A DNA stretch of 64,000 bases from Pseudomonas hormoni (lineage in GTDB: Bacteria; Pseudomonadota; Gammaproteobacteria; Pseudomonadales; Pseudomonadaceae). Shown here one piece after another: positions 27,476 through 36,726 of the stretch. Each line of letters starts with the position of its first letter. Positions within the stretch are counted from its first letter, which is position 1. The notes below the pieces were generated by a model that made no database searches, was not told the DNA's origin, and worked only from the letters and a program-made list of their open reading frames with translations. A program made the translations under genes and the position numbers. The stretch lies in the NCBI RefSeq assembly GCF_018502625.1, contig NZ_CP075566.1, forward strand, positions 4,839,001 to 4,903,000, in the 5' to 3' direction.

Positions 27476-28714
27476 ATGCCCAGCCAAGCGCCCTTGCTGT
27501 TACGTCATCACCGCCCTTTCATTGCGTTCTGGCTGGCTCGGGTGTTTACCGCCAGCGGCTTTCAGATGCTCACTGTCGCCATCGGCTGGAACCTCTATCA
27601 GCTGACCGGCAACGTGCTGGATCTGGGCCTGGTCGGCCTGGTGGAATTTGCCCCCCGGGTGCTGTTCATGTTGCACACCGGGCATGTCGCCGATCGCTAT
27701 GACCGCCGCAAAGTCGCGGCCATCTGTCAGTCACTGCAGGCGTTGATTGCTCTGACGTTGGCGATTGGCGGCGCCACCGGCCACGTCACCCGGGAAATGA
27801 TCTTCATCCTGGCGTTTCTGCTCGGCGCCGCGCGCTCCTTCGAGATGCCGACCACCCAGGCGCTGCTGCCGAGCATCGTTCCCTCTGCGTTGTTCCCCCG
27901 CGCTGTCGCCGCCGCACAGTCGGCGCAACAATCGGCAACCATCGTCGCCCCGGCCCTCGGTGGTTTGCTGTATGCCTTCGGCAGCGTGTGGGTCTACGGG
28001 CCGACCGTGATCCTTTATGTGATCGCCTGCCTGTTGATGCTCAACCTGCCCGCACGGCAAACGCCCCTGAACAAAGGCAAGGCGACCCTGGATTCGCTGC
28101 TGGCAGGTATCCGTTTCATTCGCAGCCGTCCGGACATTCTCGGCGCGATTTCCCTCGATCTGTTTGCCGTCCTGCTGGGTGGCGCGACGGCGTTGCTGCC
28201 GGTGTTCGCCAAGGACATTCTGCTGACCGGGCCGTGGGGGCTGGGCCTGCTGCGTTCCGCTCCAGCAGTCGGTGCGTTGCTGATGTCGCTTTGGCTGGCG
28301 CGATTCTCGGTGGATCGCAAGGTCGGTCGAGTGATGTTTACCGCTGTGGGCGTGTTTGGCGTCGCGACCATCGCGTTCGGTCTTTCGACCTCGTTCTGGT
28401 TCTCACTGGCCGTGCTGGTGGTGTTGGGCGCGGCAGACATGATCAGCATGGTGATCCGCGCGTCCTTCGTTCAGCTGGAAACACCGGATGAAATGCGCGG
28501 CCGGGTCAGCGCGGTGAACGGCCTGTTCATCGGCGCTTCGAATCAGTTGGGCGAGTTCGAATCCGGCCTCACCGCCCACTGGTTTGGCACCGTGCCGGCG
28601 GTGGTCATGGGCGGCATCGGCACGCTGGTGGTGACGGGGGTGTGGATCAAGCTATTCCCGTCGCTGGCCAACCGTGATCGCATGCATGTGCCGGCGGAAG
28701 AAGCCAGGGTTTGA
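27476..28714 (+). CDS. MFS transporter, EntS-like
   Basis: The 412-residue inner-membrane protein has about 12 predicted helices, an MFS motif A-like GHVADRYDRRKVA after helix 2, and a typical central loop. The pattern (FIAFWLARVFTASGFQMLTVAIGWNLYQLTGN) resembles the EntS/MFS_3 group of exporters, which export siderophores and other small molecules. Substrate cannot be assigned, and no biosynthetic partner is adjacent. It is monocistronic. Confidence 0.82.
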   Translation: MPSQAPLLLRHHRPFIAFWLARVFTASGFQMLTVAIGWNLYQLTGNVLDLGLVGLVEFAPRVLFMLHTGHVADRYDRRKVAAICQSLQALIALTLAIGGATGHVTREMIFILAFLLGAARSFEMPTTQALLPSIVPSALFPRAVAAAQSAQQSATIVAPALGGLLYAFGSVWVYGPTVILYVIACLLMLNLPARQTPLNKGKATLDSLLAGIRFIRSRPDILGAISLDLFAVLLGGATALLPVFAKDILLTGPWGLGLLRSAPAVGALLMSLWLARFSVDRKVGRVMFTAVGVFGVATIAFGLSTSFWFSLAVLVVLGAADMISMVIRASFVQLETPDEMRGRVSAVNGLFIGASNQLGEFESGLTAHWFGTVPAVVMGGIGTLVVTGVWIKLFPSLANRDRMHVPAEEARV

Positions 28715-28720
28715 CACCGT

Positions 28721-29272
28721 TTAAACGACCAATTCCCCCGCCACCGTCGCCCGAGTCGCCTTGCCGCAAAGTTGTTCCACCAGCGTCAGGGCAAACTCCA
28801 AAGCGCCCCCTGAACCTTGAGCGGTAACGCAGTTGCCATCGACCACCACCGGTTGATCGACAAAGTTGCAGCCAGACAGCTGATGACTGGCCGAAGGCAG
28901 GCAGGTCATTCGCCGCTGACGCAGGACGCCAAAGGCTTGCAGTGCCACGGCCGGGGCTTCGGCGATGGCGGCGAACAGACGACCTGCCGCCGCCTGATCC
29001 TTGATCAATTGTTGCAAGGGTTGATGGGCCGCCAGATGCTGCGCACCGACTGCACCGCCGGGCAGTGCGATCAAATCAAACGGCTGGGCCAGCAAATCCA
29101 CCAGCATCGCATCGGCCGTCACTCGGGTGCCGCGGGCACAGGTGAGCATGCGCCGCCCCTCGATGCTGGCCACCACCACTTCAACCTTGGCGCGGCGCAG
29201 CACATCGATCAGCGTCACTGTTTGCAGGTCATCGATGCCCTCGGCGAGGGTAATCAGAGCTCTAAAGGTCAT
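28721..29272 (-). CDS. DJ-1/PfpI family protein lacking the active-site Cys
   Basis: The 183-residue protein follows the YajL/DJ-1 pattern throughout: VTLIDVLRRAKVEVVVASIEG, then CARGTRVTADAMLVD, then FDLIALPGGAVGAQHL and FALTLVEQLCG. The nucleophile-elbow Cys of AAICAAPA-type motifs is replaced by Ala104 (FAAIAEAPA), and the acidic partner GSEE appears as GIDD. DJ-1 proteins act in redox sensing and carbonyl defence through that Cys, so this copy is unlikely to be a standard enzyme. It is convergent with the MFS gene, 6 bases apart. Confidence 0.87.
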   Translation of the reverse strand: MTFRALITLAEGIDDLQTVTLIDVLRRAKVEVVVASIEGRRMLTCARGTRVTADAMLVDLLAQPFDLIALPGGAVGAQHLAAHQPLQQLIKDQAAAGRLFAAIAEAPAVALQAFGVLRQRRMTCLPSASHQLSGCNFVDQPVVVDGNCVTAQGSGGALEFALTLVEQLCGKATRATVAGELVV

Positions 29273-29338
29273 GGGCGCGTTCCGCAGGATGATCTTTAAA
29301 GCGTAGTCAGCTTTCCTGACACTTGTTCGAGCCGGCCG

Positions 29339-29785
29339 TTACTTGATGTAAAGCTGCGTCGACATCGTGTTGCCCGGCGCGTTGATGGACGTGTTGCTGA
29401 AGGTGAAGGTGCCTTCCTGCTTGCCGGCCAGATCGAAGACATACAGATAGCCGACAGTTTTTCTGCCAACGGTGCAATCGGTCAGGTTGCCGTTATCGAA
29501 CGCACACACCGGGGTCCGGGTGCCGTTCACCTCAAAACCGTCCAGCCCGACTTGCGCCCTGCGGCCGTAGCCGACTTCCAGCACGTAGATTTTGATGTTC
29601 GGCCCGCTGTGATCGCAGCGGGTTTTCTCCTGCCCTTCGCCAATGTCTTCAAAACCACAAGCCGGCGACTCGACCTTGAGCACCTTGACCTGGCTCAACG
29701 GCGCTGCCGAGGCAGCCGAAGCGGTTTGCGCCCCCAGCAACAAGGCAATCAATGCTCCAAATACGGTAACCAGACGCTTTTTCAT
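29339..29785 (-). CDS. secreted protein, possibly DUF4879-like
   Basis: The 148-residue product has a signal peptide (MKKRLVTVFGALIALLLGAQ, cleavage near ASA). The mature protein is beta-rich, with three Cys (PACGFEDI, KTRCDHSG, VCAFDNGNLTDC) and the segment IYVLEVGYGRRAQVGLDGFEV. The layout recalls the DUF4879 family of small exported proteins, but I am not certain. The ATG at 29785 begins the signal peptide and has GGGG upstream. Function is unknown; it stands alone. Confidence 0.7.
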   Translation of the reverse strand: MKKRLVTVFGALIALLLGAQTASAASAAPLSQVKVLKVESPACGFEDIGEGQEKTRCDHSGPNIKIYVLEVGYGRRAQVGLDGFEVNGTRTPVCAFDNGNLTDCTVGRKTVGYLYVFDLAGKQEGTFTFSNTSINAPGNTMSTQLYIK

Positions 29786-30008
29786 GCAATCCCCATGTCC
29801 CCCAAAAACCAGCGCGCAGTATGGCGCACTTGGCTTTAACGCAAAACATCGACGACGATCACCACCATAAGCAGCCACAACCCCACGCGGCTGGTATGAT
29901 GCGCGGCTTTTTCCGACCCACAGAAAATTACCAGGCGCCTGCAGCGGTCTGTGCTTTGCTGTTGAGGTCAATACATTCACGGCGCCGGGCGCGCCACGGG
30001 GAGCAGAC

Positions 30009-31304
30009 ATGCTGGAAAGGCTGTTTCAACTCAAGGCACACAACACCAACGTGCGGACCGAGATTCTTGCGGGCGTCACGACCTTCCTGGCCATGGCCTA
30101 CATTCTGTTCGTCAACCCGAGCATCCTCGGCGAGACCGGCATGGACAAGGGCGCGGTGTTTGTCGCGACCTGCCTGGCAGCCGCCATCGGCTCCACGACC
30201 ATGGGCCTGATCGCCAACTATCCGATCGCCCTCGCGCCGGGCATGGGCCTGAACGCGTTCTTCACCTACACCGTGGTCCTGCACATGGGCCATACCTGGC
30301 AAGTGGCGCTGGGCGCGGTGTTCATCTCGGCAGTGTGCTTCTTCCTGCTGTCGATCTTCCGCATCAGGGAATGGATCATCAACAGCATCCCGCTGCCGCT
30401 GCGTTCGGCGATTGCTGCCGGTATCGGCCTGTTCCTGGCGCTGATTGCCCTGCACAACGCCGGCATCGTGGTCAGCAATCCGGCGACCATGGTCGGCCTC
30501 GGTGACCTGAAACAACCGGCGCCGATCCTCGCCACCCTTGGTTTTGCCCTGATCGTTGCCCTTGAAGCACTTGCGGTACGCGGTGCCGTATTGATCGGGA
30601 TTCTGGTCGTGACGATCGCGTCGATTGCCCTGGGTTTCACCCCGTTCGGCGGCGTGATGTCGATGCCGCCATCGCTGGCGCCGACCTTCCTGCAACTGGA
30701 CATCAAGGGTGCACTGGACATCGGTCTGGTCAGCGTGATCTTCGCCTTCCTGTTCGTCGACCTGTTCGACAACTCCGGCACCCTGATTGGCGTCGCCAAG
30801 CGCGCCGGCCTGATGGGCAAGGACGGCCACATGCCGAAAATGGGCCGCGCCCTGATCGCCGACAGCACCGCGGCGATGGCCGGTTCGTTGCTGGGTACGT
30901 CGACGACCACCAGCTACATCGAGTCCGCAGCCGGCGTGAGCGCCGGTGGCCGCACCGGCCTGACGGCCATTGTGGTGGCGTTTCTGTTCCTGCTGGCGCT
31001 GTTCTTCTCGCCGCTGGCCGCCAGCGTTCCGGCGTTCGCCACGGCACCGGCACTGCTGTTCGTCGCGGTACTGATGACTTCCGGCCTGGCCGAAATAGAC
31101 TGGGACGACATCACCGTTGCCGCACCGGTCGTGATCACTGCGCTGGCCATGCCGTTCACTTATTCCATCGCCAACGGCATCGCCTTCGGTTTCATTTCCT
31201 GGACCGCAATCAAGTTGCTGTCCGGTCGCGGCCGTGAGCTGAACCCGGCACTAGTGATTCTGTCGATTCTGTTCGTGATCAAGTTGGGTTGGTTCAACGC
31301 ATGA
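30009..31304 (+). CDS. NCS2/AzgA-type purine permease
   Basis: The 431-residue inner-membrane transporter has the AzgA-family N-terminus ([19 protein letters not shown]), the helix-1/3 segments [11 protein letters not shown] and [22 protein letters not shown], and about 12-14 helices. The family imports adenine, guanine or hypoxanthine with protons. GGGGAGCAGAC precedes the ATG. A TATGAT at 29895 is a candidate -10. The stop codon overlaps the trmA start (ATGA), so the two are translationally coupled, an unusual pairing of a purine importer with a tRNA methylase. Confidence 0.9.
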   Translation: MLERLFQLKAHNTNVRTEILAGVTTFLAMAYILFVNPSILGETGMDKGAVFVATCLAAAIGSTTMGLIANYPIALAPGMGLNAFFTYTVVLHMGHTWQVALGAVFISAVCFFLLSIFRIREWIINSIPLPLRSAIAAGIGLFLALIALHNAGIVVSNPATMVGLGDLKQPAPILATLGFALIVALEALAVRGAVLIGILVVTIASIALGFTPFGGVMSMPPSLAPTFLQLDIKGALDIGLVSVIFAFLFVDLFDNSGTLIGVAKRAGLMGKDGHMPKMGRALIADSTAAMAGSLLGTSTTTSYIESAAGVSAGGRTGLTAIVVAFLFLLALFFSPLAASVPAFATAPALLFVAVLMTSGLAEIDWDDITVAAPVVITALAMPFTYSIANGIAFGFISWTAIKLLSGRGRELNPALVILSILFVIKLGWFNA

Positions 31305-32380
31305 CTTTTGATTCCCAGGCTTACACCGTTCAGCTCGAAGAAAAGGTCTCGCGCCTGCGTGACCTGCTGGCCCCGTTCGATGCACCTGAGCCAGCCGTGT
31401 TCGATTCGCCGCTGAAAAACTTCCGCCTGCGTGCCGAATTCCGCCTGTGGCGTGAAGCCGGCGAGCGTCATTACGCGATGTTTTCCCAGGATGACAAACG
31501 CACGCCGATCCTGATCGAAGCGTTTCCGATTGCCAGCCTGCGCATCAATGAGTTGATGCCAAAGCTGAAAGCAGCGTGGCAAGCGAGCGCAGCCCTGAGC
31601 CACAAACTGTTTCAGGTGGAGTTCCTGACCACCCTGGCCGGCGATGCGATGATTACCCTGTGCTATCACCGCCCGCTGGACGAACACTGGCACGCGGCTG
31701 CCACGAAACTGGCAGCAGACCTGAACGTCAGCGTGATCGGCCGTTCGAAAGGCAAACGCGAAGTGATCGGCCATGATTACGTGGTCGAAAAACTCGAAGT
31801 CGGCGGCCGCACCTTCAGCTACCGCCAGCCGGAAGGCGCGTTCACCCAGCCCAACGGCACCGTGAACCAGAAGATGCTCAACTGGGCTTACGACGCCCTC
31901 GGCGACCGCCCGGACGATTTGCTGGAGCTGTATTGCGGCAACGGTAACTTCACCCTGCCGCTCGCGACCCGCGTGCGTAAAGTGCTGGCCACCGAGATCA
32001 GCAAGACCTCGGTCAACGCGGCGCTGAGCAACCTCAGCGAAAATGCGGTGGATAACGTCACGCTGGTGCGTCTGTCCGCCGAAGAGCTGACCGAAGCCCT
32101 GAACGAAGTACGCCCGTTCCGTCGCCTGCACGGCATCGACCTCAAGAGCTACGAGTTCGGTAGCGTCTTCGTCGACCCACCTCGCGCCGGCATGGACCCG
32201 GACACCTGCGAGCTGACCCGGCGTTTCGACAATATCCTGTACATTTCCTGCAACCCGGAAACCCTGGCGGCCAACATCGCCCAACTGCACGACACCCACC
32301 GCATTACTCAATGCGCGATGTTCGACCAGTTCCCGTGGACCCACCACATGGAGTCCGGGGTGTTGTTGACCCGGCGTTGA
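31301..32380 (+). CDS. trmA: tRNA (uracil-C5)-methyltransferase TrmA
   Basis: TrmA makes ribothymidine at position 54 of tRNAs using SAM. The 359-residue protein has the SAM motif [16 protein letters not shown] (about residues 207-222), VDPPRAGMD, and the catalytic Cys in [13 protein letters not shown] near residue 317. It lacks the TRAM domain of RlmC/RlmD, as expected for TrmA. The ATG overlaps the permease stop by four bases. A terminator follows the stop. Confidence 0.96.
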   Translation: MTFDSQAYTVQLEEKVSRLRDLLAPFDAPEPAVFDSPLKNFRLRAEFRLWREAGERHYAMFSQDDKRTPILIEAFPIASLRINELMPKLKAAWQASAALSHKLFQVEFLTTLAGDAMITLCYHRPLDEHWHAAATKLAADLNVSVIGRSKGKREVIGHDYVVEKLEVGGRTFSYRQPEGAFTQPNGTVNQKMLNWAYDALGDRPDDLLELYCGNGNFTLPLATRVRKVLATEISKTSVNAALSNLSENAVDNVTLVRLSAEELTEALNEVRPFRRLHGIDLKSYEFGSVFVDPPRAGMDPDTCELTRRFDNILYISCNPETLAANIAQLHDTHRITQCAMFDQFPWTHHMESGVLLTRR

Positions 32381-32397
32381 TTGCAATCGTCCGATAC

Positions 32398-32427
32398 AAA
32401 AACAGCCGTCAAAACGACGGCTTTTTT
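32398..32427 (+). terminator. terminator of the permease-trmA operon
   Basis: AGCCGTC/GACGGCT stem with loop AAAAC and six T residues, shared with the convergent DUF2442 gene end. Confidence 0.88.
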
Positions 32428-32435
32428 GTGCGCGC

Positions 32436-32882
32436 TCAAACGGGGACATCCGGCTTACGCGGACGCCCACCCTTGCGACCATTGGCCCGCGCTGCCTCAG
32501 CCTTGGCGGCGCTGCTTTGGCGACCATTGCGCGAAGCGATGACCGAGGCGGCCATGTCCATCAGCGGCTTGCTCGCAGAAATCATCCCGGCGATGGAAAC
32601 CTGCAGATCCTTGCCCTCATGGCAAAGGGCGGTTCCGGAAAAGCCGACTTTCAGGCCGGCGAAATCCTCGACGTCGAAATCATCGAATTCCGGATAGTGC
32701 TCCACGGGGAGCAGTACGCCACTGCCATCAATGAAACTGACTGCCAGACACGGTTCCAAAAAAGTCACGGCCGTCGCCTGCAAACCGCTTTTGTGGCGCA
32801 CTTGCCCTCGCCGGATGGCTTCATCCAGCACGGCCTCACTCACGGGCCGATCGGCCAGTACTCCTGCCTCTATCGTTTTCAT
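32436..32882 (-). CDS. DUF2442 family protein with AT-hook-like tail
   Basis: The 148-residue protein has a DUF2442-like core (about residues 40-100, with FIDGSGVLLPVEHYPEF and the FSGTALCHEG segment) and a basic C-terminus, NGRKGGRPRKP, resembling an AT-hook, which suggests DNA binding. The start overlaps the stop of the DUF4160 gene (ATGA). DUF4160/DUF2442 pairs recur in bacteria as two-gene cassettes and have been suspected of being toxin-antitoxin-like; that is not shown for this pair. Confidence 0.8.
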   Translation of the reverse strand: MKTIEAGVLADRPVSEAVLDEAIRRGQVRHKSGLQATAVTFLEPCLAVSFIDGSGVLLPVEHYPEFDDFDVEDFAGLKVGFSGTALCHEGKDLQVSIAGMISASKPLMDMAASVIASRNGRQSSAAKAEAARANGRKGGRPRKPDVPV

Positions 32883-33307
32883 AGTTTTATCTCCACGCCC
32901 TCCGAAGCGCCAAACAGCGCCAGCAAGGTCTTGTTCGTCTCGGGCTCATAGCAAGCCGAGCAAATCATGTCAGTCGTACTCGCAATCCTTTTCACCACCA
33001 GGACTTCGCTGGTCCGCCAGTCCCATATCTGATGATCGAGGCAGACCGTCTGCAGCTTTTCCCACCAGATCGTGCGGGCGCGACGCAAATGAACAGGCTG
33101 TCGGAGTGCGTGACGCAAACCTTCCAGCACGGCTACAGGCGGCCGGTTCGAATGAGGAACCACGTCCCACAGCTCTACACCGTTGTGCCAAAAGCAGAAC
33201 TTGAAGCGTGCGCTCCACGCTCCGGCGTCCACATGCGCGTGCGGAGGGCAGTGTTCATCGCGCAGCATGATCACCATTGAAAGCCCTTTGTAGCTGAACA
33301 ATTTCAT
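32879..33307 (-). CDS. DUF4160 family protein
   Basis: The 142-residue protein begins MKLFSYKGLSMVIMLRDEHC and continues PPHAHVDAGAWSARFKF, the DUF4160 hallmark. The rest has a WWEKLQ segment and a C-terminal extension of about 50 residues beyond the usual DUF4160 length. It is first in a two-gene operon with the DUF2442 gene. An inverted repeat covers its ribosome-binding region. No function is known. Confidence 0.8.
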   Translation of the reverse strand: MKLFSYKGLSMVIMLRDEHCPPHAHVDAGAWSARFKFCFWHNGVELWDVVPHSNRPPVAVLEGLRHALRQPVHLRRARTIWWEKLQTVCLDHQIWDWRTSEVLVVKRIASTTDMICSACYEPETNKTLLALFGASEGVEIKL

Positions 33308-33308
33308 A

Positions 33309-33324
33309 CTAACCCATCCGTTAG
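33309..33324. promoter_or_regulatory. inverted repeat over the DUF4160 ribosome site
   Basis: CTAACCCATCCGTTAG has perfect 5-base arms and sits 1 base upstream of the minus-strand ATG at 33307, overlapping the probable GGATGGG ribosome-binding site. It could be an operator for the pair or an mRNA hairpin. Confidence 0.4.
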
Positions 33325-33522
33325 GTTATTGAGTCTCATGACTCGTCATTCCTTGATCAATCCGATAACCGGTGCTGGCCTGCATTCAGTCATCCGAAAT
33401 TGAGGCTAGCGCTTGCAGTCGTCCCGGGAGTGGCAATCAGGGGCAAAAATGGTAAGCAATCCTTTCACCAATTTGATAAACACTGCATCAACCCCTTCAT
33501 TTGATCCCCGGTGTAATCAATC

Positions 33523-34434
33523 ATGCAGCGAACATTCGACGATCTTCAGCTCGGCAGCATTGAGTTGTTTTGCCTCGCCGCCGAAGCAGGCAGCTTTACC
33601 GCCGCGGCACTCGTGGCTGGCGTAACACCCGCAGCGGTGAGCCGTTCGGTGTCGCGCATGGAAGAACGCCTGGGCGTGCGGTTGTTCGCGCGCACCACTC
33701 GCAGCGTCAAACTGACTGATAGCGGGCGTCGCTATTACGAAGAATGTCGTCAGGCGCTGGCGCAATTGGTCGAGGCCCAACGCGAAGTGATGGGCCAGCA
33801 GCAGGAGCCTTCCGGCACCTTGCGCATCAGTATTCCCACAACGTATGCCCATCACCGGATCCTGCCGTTGCTCCCGGCGTTTCGGGAGCGCTTTCCGCAG
33901 GTGAAAGTCGAGTCGCACATCAGCAATCGCAATATTGATTTCGTCGGCGAAGGCTATGACCTGGCCATTCGCGTGCGGGCGATTCCGGATTCCGGCCTGA
34001 TCGCCCGCCAGCTTGAGGATGCGGAACTGGTGATGATTGCCAGTCCTGATTACCTGAAGCGGGCGGGCACTCCGCAAACCCTGGACGACCTCAAACAGCA
34101 CGAATGCATCCAGTACGATTTGCCCAGCAGCGGTCGGCGGATTGCCTGGTTATTCAACGATCATGGCGAGCAACGCGAGATTCAGGCCGAGGGCAATTTC
34201 AGTTGTTCTGACGACGTTCTGGGCGGCGTGACGCTGGCCAGACACGGCGCGGGCCTTTTCCAGACCTATCGTTTTATTGTCGAAAATGAACTGGCCGATG
34301 GCTCGCTGGTGGAAATCCTCAAGCCTTATGGCGGACGCTCGCGGCCGTTCACCCTGCTCTATCCGCAAAGTCGCCATATACCGCTTCGGCTACGGGCGTT
34401 TATCGATTTTCTGGTTGAGCATTTACCACGCTAA
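33523..34434 (+). CDS. LysR-type transcriptional regulator
   Basis: The 303-residue protein has an N-terminal winged HTH (residues about 9-68: GSIELFCLAAEAGSFTAAAL then SVSRMEERLGVRLFARTTRS) and a LysR substrate-binding domain of the CrgA-like group (GTLRISIPTTYAHHRILPLL). It lies upstream of and in the same direction as aroQ, separated by 139 bases with their own promoter. It may respond to a quinate-pathway compound, but LysR genes of this type are common and the link is positional only. Confidence 0.88.
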   Translation: MQRTFDDLQLGSIELFCLAAEAGSFTAAALVAGVTPAAVSRSVSRMEERLGVRLFARTTRSVKLTDSGRRYYEECRQALAQLVEAQREVMGQQQEPSGTLRISIPTTYAHHRILPLLPAFRERFPQVKVESHISNRNIDFVGEGYDLAIRVRAIPDSGLIARQLEDAELVMIASPDYLKRAGTPQTLDDLKQHECIQYDLPSSGRRIAWLFNDHGEQREIQAEGNFSCSDDVLGGVTLARHGAGLFQTYRFIVENELADGSLVEILKPYGGRSRPFTLLYPQSRHIPLRLRAFIDFLVEHLPR

Positions 34435-34495
34435 AAAAAAGAAACCGTCCGATCACCGCACACAACAGCCCGACTGAGCGCCACTTCAATTGACC

Positions 34496-34518
34496 AAATT
34501 AACCATCTAGTACAATTT
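34496..34518. promoter_or_regulatory. TetR-type operator copy 1, over the aroQ promoter
   Basis: Read on the minus strand, this 23-base stretch contains TGTACTAGATGGTTAATT and matches the element at 38806-38828 at 18 of 23 positions. It overlaps a possible aroQ promoter, TTGACC at 34490 and TACAAT at 34511 (15-base spacing). Confidence 0.55.
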
Positions 34519-34573
34519 ATCTCCACAGGCTGAACCTCAGCCCATGCCAAAAATAATAAGTGGAGAGACCCCG

Positions 34574-35014
34574 ATGCCCCCTATCGTTCTGGTGCTCAAC
34601 GGCCCGAACCTGAACCTGCTGGGCACCCGTGAGCCGGCGACTTACGGTCACGAAACCCTGGCAGACATTTCAGCGTTGTGCGGACGTGCCGCCGAAGAGT
34701 TCGGCCTGGCGGTGGAATTTCGCCAGACCAACCATGAAGGCGAATTGCTCGACTGGATTCACGCCGCCCGTGGCCGTTGCGCCGGGATCGTCATCAACCC
34801 GGCCGCCTGGACCCACACCTCGGTCGCCATTCGCGATGCCCTGGTCGCCTGCGAACTGCCGGTGATCGAAGTCCACCTGTCGAACGTCCACGCTCGCGAA
34901 CCCTTTCGCCACCACTCCTTCGTTTCAGCCATCGCCACCGCGGTGATGGCCGGTTTCGGCAGCCACGGGTATCGCCTGGCGCTTGAACATTTCAGCCTGC
35001 GCTTGAAGGGGTGA
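34574..35014 (+). CDS. aroQ: type II 3-dehydroquinate dehydratase
   Basis: The 146-residue enzyme interconverts 3-dehydroquinate and 3-dehydroshikimate. It has the AroQ landmarks [17 protein letters not shown] (catalytic Arg and Tyr), [26 protein letters not shown] and [17 protein letters not shown]. The ATG at 34574 has GGAG eight bases ahead, unlike the in-frame ATG at 34544. It is followed by an overlapping dehydrogenase gene. Its place in a quinate/shikimate cluster suggests a catabolic second copy rather than the biosynthetic aroQ, which should be elsewhere. Confidence 0.95.
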   Translation: MPPIVLVLNGPNLNLLGTREPATYGHETLADISALCGRAAEEFGLAVEFRQTNHEGELLDWIHAARGRCAGIVINPAAWTHTSVAIRDALVACELPVIEVHLSNVHAREPFRHHSFVSAIATAVMAGFGSHGYRLALEHFSLRLKG

Positions 35015-35019
35015 ACGCC

Positions 35020-35874
35020 GTGACTCAGAACAACGCTGTACTGGCCGGGCTGATCGGCGCCGGCATTCAGGCGTCCCGTACGCCCGCACTGCATGAGCAT
35101 GAAGGCGATGCCCAGGGTTTGCGTTATCTCTACCGGCTGATTGACCTCGACCAGCTCAAACTCGACAGCAATGCTTTGCCCGACTTGTTGATGGCGGCCG
35201 AGCAGATGAATTTCACTGGCCTGAATATCACCTTTCCGTGCAAGCAGACGATCATCCCTTTGCTCGACGAATTGTCACCGGAAGCCCGCGGCATCGGTGC
35301 GGTGAATACGGTGGTGTTGAAGGACGGTAAACGCATCGGCCACAACACCGATTGCCTGGGCTTTGCCGAAGGTTTTCGGCGTGGTTTGCAGGGCGTTGCC
35401 GTCGAGCGTGTCGTACAAATGGGCGCTGGCGGGGCCGGTGCGGCCGTGGCCCACGCGTTATTGAGCGAAGGCGTACGCCTGCTGAGCATTTTCGATGTGG
35501 ATAACAGTCGCGCTCAGGCGCTGGCAAACAACCTTAATCAGCATTTCGGCGCTGGCCGAGCGGTGGCGGGTCATGATCTGCAGAGCACGCTGGCTCAGGC
35601 CGACGGACTGGTCAACACCACGCCCATGGGCATGAAAAAGCTGCCAGGAATGCCGGTGCCGGTGGAGTTGCTTAGGGCACAGTTGTGGGTGGCAGAGATC
35701 GTTTACTTTCCGCTGGAAACCGAACTGCTGCGCAACGCCCGCGCCCTGGGTTGCCGGACACTGGATGGCGGCAACATGGCGGTGTTTCAGGCGGTGAAGG
35801 CGTTTGAATTGTTCAGCGGCGTGGTGCCGGATGCACAGCGGATGCTGGCGCATTTTCAGAGCATGAATGGTTGA
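35020..35874 (+). CDS. shikimate/quinate dehydrogenase, AroE-like
   Basis: The 284-residue enzyme of the AroE superfamily oxidises shikimate or quinate with NAD(P). Substrate-binding residues appear in ASRTPALHEHE, the Lys in NITFPCKQT and the Asp in NTDCLGF; the Rossmann motif is GAGGAGAAVA. The C-terminal GGNMAVFQAVKAFELF is also typical. The GTG at 35020 has GAAGGGG well placed before it; a GTG at 35011 overlapping the aroQ stop is the alternative. Translational coupling with aroQ points to one catabolic unit. Whether quinate or shikimate is preferred cannot be told. Confidence 0.88.
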   Translation: MTQNNAVLAGLIGAGIQASRTPALHEHEGDAQGLRYLYRLIDLDQLKLDSNALPDLLMAAEQMNFTGLNITFPCKQTIIPLLDELSPEARGIGAVNTVVLKDGKRIGHNTDCLGFAEGFRRGLQGVAVERVVQMGAGGAGAAVAHALLSEGVRLLSIFDVDNSRAQALANNLNQHFGAGRAVAGHDLQSTLAQADGLVNTTPMGMKKLPGMPVPVELLRAQLWVAEIVYFPLETELLRNARALGCRTLDGGNMAVFQAVKAFELFSGVVPDAQRMLAHFQSMNG

Positions 35875-35880
35875 AAAGCT

Positions 35881-35946
35881 TCGCGGGCAAGCCTCGCTCC
35901 TACAGGTTTTGGTGAACCGTAGGAGCGAGGCTTGCCCGCGAAGGCG
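35881..35946. repeat. REPIN, inverted arrangement
   Basis: TCGCGGGCAAGCCTCGCTCC and its inverse AGGAGCGAGGCTTGCCCGCG, between two convergent genes; the TAGGAGC ends face inwards. Confidence 0.87.
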
Positions 35947-36624
35947 TCAGGCCTGCAGGTATCGCAACACCGACTCGCAAATCATCTCCCGATGACGCTG
36001 CTTGATGCTTTCGTCCGGCAAGTCGATCTGAAAAATCTCACCGAAAGTGTGGCGGTTCGAGACGCGATAGAAGCAGAACGAGCTGATCAGCAGATGCACA
36101 TCCAACGGATCAAGCCCCGCCCGGAACACACCTTCTTCAGCCCCCCGACGCAAAATCACACCCAGTGAATCAAGAATGGTGTTGTTCATGGCCTTGATCG
36201 CATCGGAGCGCTTCACGAACTCCGCGTTGTGAATGTTCTCGATGCTGACGATACGCACAAAATCGACATTGCGATCATGGTGATCGAAGGTGAACTCCAC
36301 CAGCCGCCGAATCGCCTCCACCGGCGCCAGTTCGGCCAGGTGCAAGCGGTTTTCGGTGCTGCGAATATCGCCGTAGAGTTTCTCCAGCACCTCGATGTAG
36401 AGTTGTTCCTTACTGCCGAAGTAGTAATAGATCATGCGTTTGGAGGTGTGAATGCGCTCGGCGATCGCATCGACGCGAGCACCGGAAAGCCCCTGCTGGA
36501 CGAACTCGACAATGGCTTCTTGCAGAATGTTCTCGCGGGTCTTTTCCGGGTTGTTCTTGCGACTCTTGCGAGGCTCGGCCATGGGTTCGTCGGGCGCTAC
36601 GGAGAGTTCTGGGGTTATTGTCAT
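35947..36624 (-). CDS. TetR-family regulator of the quinate/shikimate cluster
   Basis: The 225-residue protein has a TetR HTH (about residues 29-75: TRENILQEAIVEFVQQGLSG then HTSKRMIYYYFGSKEQLYIE) and a TetR C-terminal domain with SIENIHNAEFVKRSD and FGEIFQIDLPD. Position between the dehydrogenase gene and quiC and two shared operator-like sites make it the likely local regulator. Its N-terminus is basic (EPRKSRKNNPEKTR). The ligand is presumably a pathway intermediate; that is inference. Confidence 0.85.
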   Translation of the reverse strand: MTITPELSVAPDEPMAEPRKSRKNNPEKTRENILQEAIVEFVQQGLSGARVDAIAERIHTSKRMIYYYFGSKEQLYIEVLEKLYGDIRSTENRLHLAELAPVEAIRRLVEFTFDHHDRNVDFVRIVSIENIHNAEFVKRSDAIKAMNNTILDSLGVILRRGAEEGVFRAGLDPLDVHLLISSFCFYRVSNRHTFGEIFQIDLPDESIKQRHREMICESVLRYLQA

Positions 36625-36726
36625 TGCGGGCTCACGGCCATCACTGCACAGGCTGGCGATTATGAGCCGCGCCGCACAGTGAAGGAAGCCGCGTGGCAGC
36701 GGTTTAACCTCGCGTTTACCAAATTC

